Shown here one piece after another: positions 25,651 through 34,987 of a stretch of 64,000 nt of DNA (positions are counted from its first letter, which is position 1; each line of letters begins with the position of its first letter). The position numbers and the translations under genes are program-made. Source of the stretch: Eutreptiella sp. 'Long Island Sound 2002' (Eukaryota > Euglenozoa > Euglenophyceae > Eutreptiales > Eutreptiaceae); assembly GCA_964036045.1 (NCBI GenBank), contig OZ038385.1:37604063-37668062 (forward strand), written 5' to 3'. Under the pieces are notes generated by a model that saw only the letters and a program-made list of their open reading frames with translations, ran no database searches and had not been told where the DNA came from.

Positions 25651-26606
25651 TTTTCTCTGCATTGTTGCACCGGGCGTTTGTACTGTACGAGGGTGCCTCA
25701 CTTGACGACACAGCTATGGTGCTGCTCATAGTGCACCTCCTGATTCGCGCGCTGTGCTGGCGCACCATTTGTACTCTACAATCAACCGACGAGCATCACT
25801 GCCAGGACCCAAACAACAGCAGCAACAAGCTTAACCATGGGCCAGTGGTCGAAGATAGTCTGCTCTGTTAACATGGCTTTGTCTGGTGCGCAGGAAGATA
25901 CATATGCAGCACGTTGCAGTGGTCATGCCGGAGAACATTACTGGTCCCTGCAAGAAGGGGGGGGGGGGGCTAAGGCTCTCGAATTCGCGGTGCTCTCCCT
26001 CCAACAGACATGCCTGCCCTTTGGTCGGCGTCGGATGATCTCCATTTGCTGCTTGGGTGTTGGGATTTGAAGCGAGCAGGGGAAAGAAAAAAACAGATCG
26101 ACGCGACCTGCAACACTGGAGGGGGCGAGTTTTCTCTGCATTGTTGCACCGGGCGTTTGTACTGTACGAGGGTGCCTCACTTGACGACACAGCTATGGTG
26201 CTGCTCATAGTGCACCTCCTGATTCGCGCGCTGTGCTGGCGCACCATTTGTACTCTACAATCAACCGACGAGCATCACTGCCAGGACCCAAACAACAGCA
26301 GCAACAAGCTTAACCATGGGCCAGTGGTCGAAGATAGTCTGCTCTGTTAACATGGCTTTGTCTGGTGCGCAGGAAGATACATATGCAGCACGTTGCAGTG
26401 GTCATGCCGGAGAACATTACTGGTCCCTGCAAGAAGGGGGGGGGGGCTAAGGCTCTCGAATTCGCGGTGCTCTCCCTCCAACAGACATGCCTGCCCTTTG
26501 GTCGGCGTCGGATGATCTCCATTTGCTGCTTGGGTGTTGGGATTTGAAGCGAGCAGGGGAAAGAAAAAAACAGATCGACGCGACCTGCAACACTGGAGGG
26601 GGCGAG
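25651..26606. repeat. Tandem duplication, two copies of about 478 bp
   Basis: Copies 25651-26129 and 26130-26606 are head to tail and virtually identical; the one clear difference is the length of a poly-G run (near 25959-25970 in the first copy). Both begin TTTTCTCTGCATTG and end GGAGGGGGCGAG. The left copy begins right after CAACAACAG, a possible splice acceptor, so an exon may have been duplicated. Near-identity points to a recent event or an assembly duplication. Confidence 0.95.
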
Positions 26607-26950
26607 TCTTCATGCCGTAAGCCGAGTAGCATTCGTGAATTTGCAGGCCGACACTTACTTGATGCCCCCCGGTCGTCCTCAGTGAATCAATTAAGGATAC
26701 TGGGGTGGGTTCGCAACGATGGTGGGGTTGCAATGGGCTGAGAATGGGGCGTTGATGGGGCAGCAAATACATGATCATCAGCCATACTCATCAATTTGTG
26801 TGGTAGCGGGAAGTGGTGGTGTGAGTGGTGACTTAATGCCCCCGCGAGGATGGGGGGGGGGGTTGATGTCTCTGGCCAAAACCCCACCCCTTCCGCGCCA
26901 CAGGTGGTAGTAAGATGGGCAAAATAGGGCCCATTCCACGTTGTGGCCAG

Positions 26951-27481
26951 GCAGTGGCCCATGCGGCTCGGTGTAGAGCAAGGGCAATGCAGACCAGAGC
27001 AATCAGACCACCCACTATTAAGAAAAATGGTACTCACTCCCACCATTAGATTCATCAGACCTGCTTTCAGAGTTGTCAGTGGAGATCATCGAGAACGAGT
27101 TGGCACTGTCCGACCTGAAACCACAACTTGGAAAAGCCAAATCCTCCTCCTCTTCCCCATCCTTAAGGCCAACAAACCCTGGTGGTTGCTTTGGTGGGGG
27201 GGGGGGGGGTATGTAAAACGAAGGCTCATTTTTAGTGAAAACCTTGGCCCCTCACCCCCCTAAAACTCGATGACCCCAAGTAGGCCACAGTTGGAGGTTA
27301 CCTGATCCCCTTCTGTGAGCAGCGCTCAAAACCACCTTCCAAGGTGGTTGGAATAGGAAAGCCGGATGGAGGGAACTTTGACCTCATTTCTTTCTCGAAT
27401 GAAGTACTGAAACAGTCCCTCGCTGTTCCCAATAAAATTGGTAAGCAACCGATGTCTCCGTGGATTGCAGGGGGCTTCTAG
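26951..27481 (+). CDS. 3' exons of an unidentified conserved-looking gene
   Basis: Three plus-strand exons join in frame: 26951-27029, 27071-27208 and 27291-27481 (stop TAG). The introns are 41 bp (GTACTC...TTTCAG) and 82 bp (GTATGT...CCACAG), both phase 1. The joined peptide reads from AVAHAARCRARAM through IKKNELSVEIIENELALSDL, a poly-Ser/Pro linker, GGYLIPFCEQR, VVGIGKPDGGNFDLISFS and ends QPMSPWIAGGF. Composition is strongly protein-like and the phases agree, but I do not recognise the family. Exon 2 ends in a run of 14 G whose last G belongs to the GT donor; an alternative donor at 27194 keeps the same phase. More 5' exons must exist; a candidate ending ...LLDAPRSSS at about 26683 has the right phase. 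Confidence 0.6.
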
Positions 27482-28051
27482 AATGCTTTGAGTTCCTCCT
27501 ATTCTTCAGCTTGAGCTGTATGAGATATGATTGGAAGGGTCGTGAAGCCAAGTTCGTTTCCGCAGCTCATTCTTCCACACCATGGCTGTGTATTTTATTT
27601 CGAGCATCCAACACCGTGGAAGGAGCCACAAATGCAGCATGGTATCAAGCACAAGCTTTTACACCATGCTTGAGAATAGCCAATTTTAAGCTTTGACTTG
27701 TGCAAGATGTAAAATTCGCTACAAATAAGGATTGTGCAAGCCACGGCGATAATACCACGGCACACAAATTGGATGCCAGCCGAGCACCACAACAGATAGA
27801 GAGCATGCCAAAGACAGTTGCAAAGGCCATGAAAAAGCAATACCCCACGGGGGGGCCGTCTCCTCGGTCCGGGTACGCGACTCCCCCCCCCCCCCCCCTC
27901 CGGGCCCTCCGGGCCCACTTAGTTACCAAGGGTCAATGGCTACTAGCCATACATAGGGGGAACGTTAGCGCACCGGGCGCGCGCCGGGCATCTTTTTGGA
28001 CCCGTGCCCCACCGGTGACCTTTTAGGGGGTGCGCTAAGGGGGCGCACTTA
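27482..28051. other. Intergenic region
   Basis: 3' flank of the gene ending at 27481. It includes a poly-C run (about 27886-27898) and a GC-rich palindromic stretch near 27972-27990 (GGGCGCGCGCC). No gene was recognised. Confidence 0.5.
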
Positions 28052-28340
28052 GGACAATCTTTGAATCCACGCTTCGTTGCGTGGTGCATCATGGTGACCC
28101 CCGGCATAGGTTTTGACTTCCGATTTTGTTCCCTTTGTTGGGGACCCCCGAGAATGCAGGGGTGATGTAGCATTTCCGCCCTCTTTTGGGCCCCAACCGT
28201 CCGGTGCTATTGAGGAAACCGGGACAATCTTTGAATCCACGCTTCGTTGCGTGGTGCATCATGGTGACCCCCGGCGTAGGTTTTCAGTTTTGATTTTGTT
28301 CCCTTTGTTGGGGACCCCCGAGAATGCAGGGGTGATGTAG
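28052..28340. repeat. Direct repeat of about 119 bp, two copies, related to the 85-bp satellite
   Basis: Copies 28052-28170 and 28222-28340 are spaced 170 bp and nearly identical. Each contains an inverted repeat (CCACGC...GCGTGG) and ends in a core (28140-28171 and 28310-28341) that matches the 85-bp satellite unit at about 27 of 32 positions (GGGGACCCCCGAG, CAGGGGT, GTAGC). After the first copy, similarity to the satellite continues weakly through TGGGCC. Confidence 0.85.
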
Positions 28341-28371
28341 ATGTAGCCAATTCGCCGATACTGGCACCTGA

Positions 28372-28484
28372 AGATCCCTGCCTCGAGCTTTAATACCCCG
28401 GCTCGAGGAGGAGGCAATCAGGGGCTTGGAGATCCGTGCCTCGAGCTTTTCCCCGGCTCAAGAAGGAGGCATTCAGGGGCTTTC
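28372..28484. repeat. 58-bp tandem repeat, two copies
   Basis: Units beginning AGATCC(C/G)TGCCTCGAGCTT at 28372 and 28430 share the GGCTC(G/A)AG(G/A)AGGAGGC and AGGGGCTT blocks. Each unit can pair CTCGAGC with GGCTCGAG. Confidence 0.8.
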
Positions 28485-28504
28485 TTTCTTCCTTTGCTTT
28501 CTCG

Positions 28505-28544
28505 TGCTTTGCTTTGCGTTGCGTTGCGTTGTGTTTTGTTGCGT
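28505..28544. repeat. GCGTT/GCTTT microsatellite
   Basis: Imperfect 5-bp repeat (TGCTTTGCTTTGCGTTGCG and so on) upstream of the transposase-like frames. Confidence 0.7.
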
Positions 28545-28932
28545 AGTTCCTGAAATGCGTGCATGTGCCCTTTGAAACGGGCACGCTGAAGTTCCACCGC
28601 TGCGTTCTGTCGGAGTAGAGCAACTTCAGGCATCTTTTGTGTATGTTCTCATCAACGAGGATGGGCACAATGGGGTGCGTGTGGTTCGACAGGGATGCAA
28701 TGTAGTCCAACACCTCGACCAGGCCCTTGTACGAGGATAGCTGTCCAATCCACGCTCTTTTGCGTGGCCCCTCGAGTTGGGGTTAGGGACTCGCAATAAG
28801 CGACTTTTTTCCGCGTTTTTTTTAGGTAAGTGCGGCAAGGGGCGGTTCCCCGTGTCACAAAACTTCCACCTAGCACAGTGCCCAAACCCAAACCCGTGTG
28901 TGCCGAAACCTAAACCAATACCAATGCACTCA

Positions 28933-28995
28933 CCGCAGAGCGATGGGAGTAGGCACCCGGGAAAGCATTCGCCGCAGAGCGACGGGAGTAGGCAC
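28933..28995. repeat. 24-bp direct repeat
   Basis: CCGCAGAGCGA(T/C)GGGAGTAG followed by GCAC occurs at 28933 and 28972, 39 bp apart, just upstream of the first transposase-like frame. It could be a regulatory or element-end repeat. Confidence 0.75.
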
Positions 28996-29131
28996 TGTCT
29001 GGGTAGCATGGTCATTAAGAATCGCGAATACAGGAGTTGCATTAGATACGTCTTTGCCGTGTTTCTTGCCTGTGTTCCACGGAATCCCGCATGTGTTTCC
29101 CTGTTTCCTACGTGCAGTTCTTTCTCGCCCC

Positions 29132-30511
29132 ATGAGTGCAGCGAAGAAGGAAAAGAAGAAGTTACCCCAAACGGCTTGCCACATCTGCGACAAGAAGGGG
29201 TGCCAAGCTGCATGTTTGCTTTGCAACGTTGCGTTCCATACGCGTTGCGATCCTCACGATCCGTGCCCCAGTGCACCCGAATCCGCGGGCATCGATTTTG
29301 GTATTCAACCCAGACTTGCACCTTGCGAAGGAAAATGCGGGAGTGAGCATGCCAAAACGGGTGATTGTGGTTGCACAGATGAAGTGTGCGGCTGTGGGTA
29401 TCGCTTCAATGCTGTTCCCGAATTTTTTCAGCGTACACAACATTTCACCAGCAGACAACACCAAGCTTGGCTTCAACCAGCCCCCCCCCAGGGTGTGCAA
29501 ACCGCCATCACCAATTTTGTGGCGGTCGTTGATGCCCCTGCTGTGGCCGGTGATTCCCAAGAGCCGGTCCCTAATCCGGAGGTGCCAATCCTACTGCGCG
29601 CTCCCCCTTCTAGTAGGGGTTGGGAGCGCACAAAGTGTAATGGTTACAATCCACCAGGACAACCGGTCGACTTTATTGCGCGAAACTACCCGTTGCAGTT
29701 GCACCCTGAGAAGTACCAACAGCAACGGTCCATGAATTGGTCGCTAACCGCGGATGTCTCCGCTTTTCGATCCGAAGACCCCCCGTGTGAGGGTTGGGGT
29801 GTGGATGGGAAGCCATGTCGCCCATGTGCAGATTTGCATTTCAACACCAAACTCCGTGACATGCTGCAAGTTGCTTCCGGGCCCAAACCCCATACCCCCA
29901 GTTCTTGCTTGGGGTTTGAGGCCCTACAAACCCGGTTAGATAAGAGCAAAAATGTCATGCAATCTGCCTTTTTCGAGTTGCAGAAACTGAGGCGCTTGGT
30001 GCAGCCGTTGTATGCGCGGTTGTCGTTGTTTGATCGCTGCTTTGCTGCCATAAGATCAAACGATTTGCCCCGTCTTGCTCACATTTTGAAGAAGACGATG
30101 GAGTGGGGGTGGGGATTGAAACGGATTGCCCCTCTTTTAGAGGATGCCGTGTGTGCCAATCGCATGCACCGTGGGGCGAATGAAAAGCGCCTTGCTGTGC
30201 TTTTGTACCGGGTTGCCGGCCCTACAGGTTTGCAGGCCTTGCATGCAGAGAAATTGCTACCGAGTGTGCGACAGTGCACTCGGATTGCAAAACAGGGTAC
30301 CGTTGCGATCTCCAGCACTTGTTCCGTGGACCCCCCGCAAGCCGCATTTGGACCCCTCCCACGAGCCTCCATCGCTTGCCTCAAGGATGAGATCTCCATC
30401 ACGAAACGGCTGGTGGCTGGTGTGAACACATTAGAAATGTATGCGACTGTGCACCCCATCCCATCCCCTTCACGTCCCTTTCGGATTTGGCAATCCCTCT
30501 CGCGAAGCTAG
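29132..30511 (+). CDS. Transposase-like protein, part 1 (Cys-cluster N-terminal region), 459 codons
   Basis: Open from an ATG followed by a Lys-rich start (MSAAKKEKKK). Residues 16-45 carry a Cys/His cluster (C16, C19, C24, C28, C31, H36, C39, C45) like a PHD- or RING-type zinc site. A second cluster (C65, C69, C79, C81, C86, C88) resembles the CxC-type clusters of some eukaryotic transposases. The C-terminal half is helical and basic and includes ACLKDEISITKRL. The frame ends just as the next one (-1 relative) takes over at 30.4-30.5 kb, so this is probably the N-terminal part of one larger protein split by a frameshift. The frame is open upstream to 28898, so an earlier start is possible. 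Function is inferred from architecture only. Confidence 0.6.
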   Translation: MSAAKKEKKKLPQTACHICDKKGCQAACLLCNVAFHTRCDPHDPCPSAPESAGIDFGIQPRLAPCEGKCGSEHAKTGDCGCTDEVCGCGYRFNAVPEFFQRTQHFTSRQHQAWLQPAPPQGVQTAITNFVAVVDAPAVAGDSQEPVPNPEVPILLRAPPSSRGWERTKCNGYNPPGQPVDFIARNYPLQLHPEKYQQQRSMNWSLTADVSAFRSEDPPCEGWGVDGKPCRPCADLHFNTKLRDMLQVASGPKPHTPSSCLGFEALQTRLDKSKNVMQSAFFELQKLRRLVQPLYARLSLFDRCFAAIRSNDLPRLAHILKKTMEWGWGLKRIAPLLEDAVCANRMHRGANEKRLAVLLYRVAGPTGLQALHAEKLLPSVRQCTRIAKQGTVAISSTCSVDPPQAAFGPLPRASIACLKDEISITKRLVAGVNTLEMYATVHPIPSPSRPFRIWQSLSRS

Positions 30512-31926
30512 AGAGTGGCGAATGGCACATAGCCAGCTATGCCAAGGTGACCACCGTTGCGCGGCACTCACGGACCAACTACATGCCTGTAGTGGTTTCG
30601 TGTATAGCCTTATGCAACCGGTTTACGGGGGATGATGAGGTTGAATCCATCCTAGAGTTTGAAGAGAAATGGGACCAAGTGGCTGCCACCATTGGGCCGT
30701 GCGTTCAATATGCCAGTGATGGGGATAAGCGGCGTGCCGCTGCAATCTGTAATCTTTCCGCCGAGGTGATTTCACTAGATGGTTTTCTTTTCTTGCAGGT
30801 TCGGGTGCTAAAGTCTGGTGCCACTGTTACAAAGGACATGCGCCACATTATAAAGCAATTCGTCCGCCGCCTGTTTAGCAAAAATGCTTTCCGTGTGCAC
30901 GGCGTTACCATTGATGTTGATGTCTTGTGCACGTTGGCAAAAACCTTGGGAGTTGCGCGCCGTCTAGCCAATGCTGTCAAAGAAGTTGACTTCATGTCGG
31001 TTCCCAATGCACTCATAATCATTGTTTGGATAACGGAGATTGCTATGGCGGACCACACGGACCTTGACCCTTCGCGCCACGCCCAAGCTAGGGCAGTTTG
31101 GAGTTTGCATTGGGTTGTTTTTTATGCTCGAGACTATTATTTCTCAAACACTCACGCCCTTTCCCTTCGCATGGCTTATGCTGCTGCAGCATCGGGGCAC
31201 CTCATGGCCCTGGAACATGCCTGCGCGCCATTCGATGAGCCATGGTATTGCGACATGGCAGAAGAGGTTGGCGGAGTGTATTATGATGTGCGCTGGCAAG
31301 AAAGGGACTTCCCTGGTTCCGACTACTTCATTTGTCTTAGAGGTACCAACCCCCTTGAGTCACAGTTCGGTGTCGTCCGGACGGCGCGCGGCCAGGGTGG
31401 GGTGTTCGACATTGTGCAACCGAGGCGCCGGTTGGCCATTGCCACCCAAATCCAAGAGATCTTTGCCCATGCACCCGGGTACAAGGTCAAGCGGAAACGC
31501 AGTTCACAGGCAGACAACATGACACGTGCCGATGCAGGTCCTTGTTCCTTGCCCATCAACTTGCCGGAGTTGTGGCAGGAAGGCTTGTCCTATGTTCAAA
31601 GAGATTTGGGCATCCATTTGTCCAATTTGCAGCGTGCCGGGGTTGCATTGTTGGCACCTCGGGGCACTGTACTCAAACCTGTCATAAGCCCCGATGCCGT
31701 GGAAGAGGAAGTGGCTGATTTGCCCGACGTTGAGGAAGAGGAAGATTTGGACGATGAAGTGCGGAACTGTGTTGATGAGGCAGAGGAGTTGTTTGGTCCT
31801 CAGCAGCCTCTGCTGCACTTTGAAGGTGGTCCCAAGTCTAAGCAACACATTCTCAATGTGCTTGTGAACGATGCATTGCATGCATCACCAAGGGATCGTT
31901 TGCAGCGTGCGTTGCAACAGGCATGA
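30487..31926 (+). CDS. Transposase-like protein, part 2 (central helical region)
   Basis: This 479-codon frame continues in the -1 frame from part 1 and is open from about 30.39 kb. No ATG lies at its beginning, which argues that it is an internal part of a longer protein. The mid-region is helical, with TKDMRHIIKQFVRRLF and ALIIIVWITEIAMADHTDLD. The motif GTNPLESQFGVVRTARGQGG (about 290 codons in) matches, as I remember it, an LE..FG..RT motif in a large uncharacterised family common in basidiomycete genomes; P-element/THAP9-like transposases have a loosely similar region. The tail is very acidic (VEEEEDLDDE). It stops at TGA 31924-31926; frame-related sequence resumes about 30 bp later, so an unseen intron or a nonsense change separates parts 2 and 3. 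Confidence 0.55.
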   Translation: MAIPLAKLESGEWHIASYAKVTTVARHSRTNYMPVVVSCIALCNRFTGDDEVESILEFEEKWDQVAATIGPCVQYASDGDKRRAAAICNLSAEVISLDGFLFLQVRVLKSGATVTKDMRHIIKQFVRRLFSKNAFRVHGVTIDVDVLCTLAKTLGVARRLANAVKEVDFMSVPNALIIIVWITEIAMADHTDLDPSRHAQARAVWSLHWVVFYARDYYFSNTHALSLRMAYAAAASGHLMALEHACAPFDEPWYCDMAEEVGGVYYDVRWQERDFPGSDYFICLRGTNPLESQFGVVRTARGQGGVFDIVQPRRRLAIATQIQEIFAHAPGYKVKRKRSSQADNMTRADAGPCSLPINLPELWQEGLSYVQRDLGIHLSNLQRAGVALLAPRGTVLKPVISPDAVEEEVADLPDVEEEEDLDDEVRNCVDEAEELFGPQQPLLHFEGGPKSKQHILNVLVNDALHASPRDRLQRALQQA

Positions 31927-32075
31927 CCAGGCCTTGCCGCGGAGCCTACGCTTAACTTGAGCGGGGGGGACGGTCCCATCGTCGGGGATACATTTGCTAC
32001 TTTAGTTTTTATGAGAAAAAGAAGCTCAGCCTGGCCCTGTTCTATTTGCGTGCTCTCACTTGCCGTGGGAAGAAG

Positions 32076-32783
32076 ATGGCAGACGTGGCCACTGCTGAAA
32101 TCGAGCACTCATCCGTGATTATGTGTCATGGCCAGTTGATGAGTGTAGAAGAATTTCCTGTTCCTCAGTTGCATGCGTGGAATGGCATGTTGTTGGTTCA
32201 GAAAGTATTGAAGTTTAGAGGTGAACATTGCCGCTTCGTTAAGTTGAGGGCAAACGAGGACCACATGTGGTTCGAGTCTTCTGCACGATTGAGTGCGCTC
32301 ACCTCTGAACTTCTTTTGAATCCTCCTGAGTTCGCTCCTACGATTGGTGTCCCTCCATACCCGAATTTGCCGATCTGTGCCATCAGCGATGCATCTTGTA
32401 CCGTGAAGGTGGGATCCGCCGCAGCTACCTCAGGCACATGCGCAGTGTGTAACCATGTTGTCCCCTTACACAGCATGCGGACTCATGTGGGGAGGCACAT
32501 CTTGAGGGACGAGTGTGTTGCAGATGCATGCGGCTTTTGTGGCAGCAAGGAATGCACCACAGAATTGCTCCGCAATGGCCAGGGTAAGCTTGTTTCCGTC
32601 ATCTTGACAAATTGTCCCTTGGAGCCCACTAACGTTCGGTGGGGGGCAATGGCGAAGGCTTCTGCACGCAATCCGTGCACAAACCGGGCAATGCATTGCA
32701 CCTTGTGTAAGTCCACCGTATGGTTGTACGGCATGCAGTGGGAGGGAGGGAGTGGGATCCCCGAGGCGGCAGGGGTTAAGTAG
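32076..32783 (+). CDS. Transposase-like protein, part 3, interrupted by the satellite
   Basis: The frame is open from about 31955, with an ATG at 32076. Residues 122-141 form a C2H2 site (C122, C125, H137, H141: CAVC...HVGRH), followed by CGFCG..C at 152-160 and a CTLC knuckle at 208-211 leading into TVWLYGMQ. Unique sequence ends at about 32753. From GGGATCCCC (32754-32762) on, the frame reads satellite DNA and stops at 32781-32783. The expected His ligands of the last CxxC knuckle are missing on this side. The downstream segment at 54776 opens in the same frame with HAQKEYID. So this is the left half of a coding region split by 22 kb of repeat. Confidence 0.6.
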   Translation: MADVATAEIEHSSVIMCHGQLMSVEEFPVPQLHAWNGMLLVQKVLKFRGEHCRFVKLRANEDHMWFESSARLSALTSELLLNPPEFAPTIGVPPYPNLPICAISDASCTVKVGSAAATSGTCAVCNHVVPLHSMRTHVGRHILRDECVADACGFCGSKECTTELLRNGQGKLVSVILTNCPLEPTNVRWGAMAKASARNPCTNRAMHCTLCKSTVWLYGMQWEGGSGIPEAAGVK

Positions 32784-34987
32784 CCACCTTGCCCACAAGT
32801 GGGCCACTTATGATTCCGCCCCCCGCTCTGAAGCGGAGGGGATCCCCGAGGCGGCAGGGGTTACGTAGCCACCTTGCCCACAAGTGGGCCACTTTTGATT
32901 CTGCCCCCCGCTCTGAAGCGGAGGGGACCCCCGAGGCGGCAGGGGTTACGTAGCCACCTTGCCCACAAGTGGGCCACTTTTGATTCTGCCCCCCGCTCTG
33001 AAGCGGAGGGGACCCCCGAGGCGGCAGGGGTTAAGTAGCCACCTTGCCCACAAGTGGGCCACTTCTGATTTGGCCCCCGCTCTGAAGCGGTGGAGATCCC
33101 CGAGGCGGCAGGGGTTACGTAGCCCCCTTGCCCACAAGTGGGCCACTTCTGATTCTGCCCCCCGCTCTGAAGCGGAGGGGACCCCCGAGGCGGCAGGGGT
33201 TAAGTAGCCACCTTGCCCACAAGTGGGCCACTTCTGATTCTGCCCCCCGGTCTGAAGCGGTGGGGATCCCCGAGGCGGCAGGGGTTAAGTAGCCACCTTG
33301 CCCACAAGTGGGCCACTTCTGATTCTGCCCCCCGCTCTGAAGCGGAGGGGATCCCCGAGGCGGCAGGGGTTAAGTAGCCACCTTGCCCACAAGTGGGCCA
33401 CTTCTGATTCTGCCCCCCGCTCTGAAGCGGAGGGAACCCCCGAGGCGGCAGGGGTTAAGTAGCCACCTTGCCCACAAGTGGGCCACTTCTGATTCTGCCC
33501 CCCGCTCTGAAGAGGAGGGGACCCCCGAGGCGGCAGGTCGTTAAGTAGCCACCTTGCCCACAAGTGGGCCACTTCTGATTCTGCCCCCCGCTTTGAAGCG
33601 GTGGGGATTTCCGAGGCGGCAGGGGTTAAGTAGCCACCTTGCCCACAAGTGGGCCACTTTTGATTGTGCCCCCCGCTCTGAAGCGGTGGGGACCCCCGAG
33701 GCGGCAGGGGTTAAGTAGCCACCTTGCCCACAAGTGGGCCACTTCTGATTCTGCCCCCCGCTCCGAAGTGCTAGGGATCCCCGACGCGGCAGGGGTTAAG
33801 TAGCCACCTTGCCCACAAGTGGGCCACTTCTGATTCTGCCCCCCGCTCTGAAGCGGAGGGGACCCCCGAGGCGGCAGGGGTTAAGTAGCCACCTTGCCCA
33901 CAAGTGGGCCACTTCTGATTTGGCCCCCCGCTCTGAAGCGGGGGGGATCCCCGAGGCGGCAGGGGTTAAGTAGCCACCTTGCCCACAAGTGGGCCACTTC
34001 TGATTCTGCCCCCCGGTCTGAAGCGGAGGGGACCCCCGAGGCGGCAGGGGTTAAGTAGCCACCTTGCCCACAAGTGGGCCACTTCTGATTCTGCCCCCCG
34101 CTCTGAAGCGGAGGGGACCCCCGAGGCGGCAGGGGTTAAGTAGCCACCTTGCCCACAAGTGGGCCACTTCTGATTTGGCCCCCCGCTCTGAAGCGGGGGG
34201 GATCCCCGAGGCGGCAGGGGTTAAGTAGCCACCTTGCCCACAAGTGGGCCACTTCTGATTCTGCCCCCCGGCTTTGAAGCGGAGGGGACCCCCGAGGCGG
34301 CAGGGGTTAAGTAGCCACCTTGCCCACAAGTGGGCCACTTCTGATTCTGCCCCCCGCTCTGAAGCGGAGGGAACCCCCGAGGCGGCAGGGGTTAAGTAGC
34401 CACCTTGCCCACAAGTGGGCCACTTCTGATTCTGCCCCCCGCTCTGAAGAGGAGGGGACCCCCGAGGCGGCAGGTCGTTAAGTAGCCACCTTGCCCACAA
34501 GTGGGCCACTTCTGATTCTGCCCCCCGCTTTGAAGCGGTGGGGATTTCCGAGGCGGCAGGGGTTAAGTAGCCACCTTGCCCACAAGTGGGCCACTTTTGA
34601 TTGTGCCCCCCGCTCTGAAGCGGTGGGGACCCCCGAGGCGGCAGGGGTTAAGTAGCCACCTTGCCCACAAGTGGGCCACTTCTGATTCTGCCCCCCGCTC
34701 CGAAGTGCTGGGGATCCCCGACGCGGCAGGGGTTAAGTAGCCACCTTGCCCACAAGTGGGCCACTTCTGATTCTGCCCCCCGCTCTGAAGCGGAGGGGAC
34801 CCCCGAGGCGGCAGGGGTTAAGTAGCCACCTTGCCCACAAGTGGGCCACTTCTGATTTGGCCCCCCGCTCTGAAGCGGGGGGGATCCCCGAGGCGGCAGG
34901 GGTTAAGTAGCCACCTTGCCCACAAGTGGGCCACTTCTGATTCTGCCCCCCGGTCTGAAGCGGAGGGGACCCCCGAGGCGGCAGGGG

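Noticed and set aside
25560-25750. PP2C phosphatase C-terminal exon
   Set aside because: Only a short ASLDDTAMVLLIV resemblance; no metal-binding motifs or splice chain were found.
27441-27470. A 30-bp intron before the last codons of the gene ending at 27481
   Set aside because: The stretch has GTAAGC and GCAG ends, but its length is a multiple of three and it reads through as protein-like KQPMSPWIA in frame, so no intron is needed.
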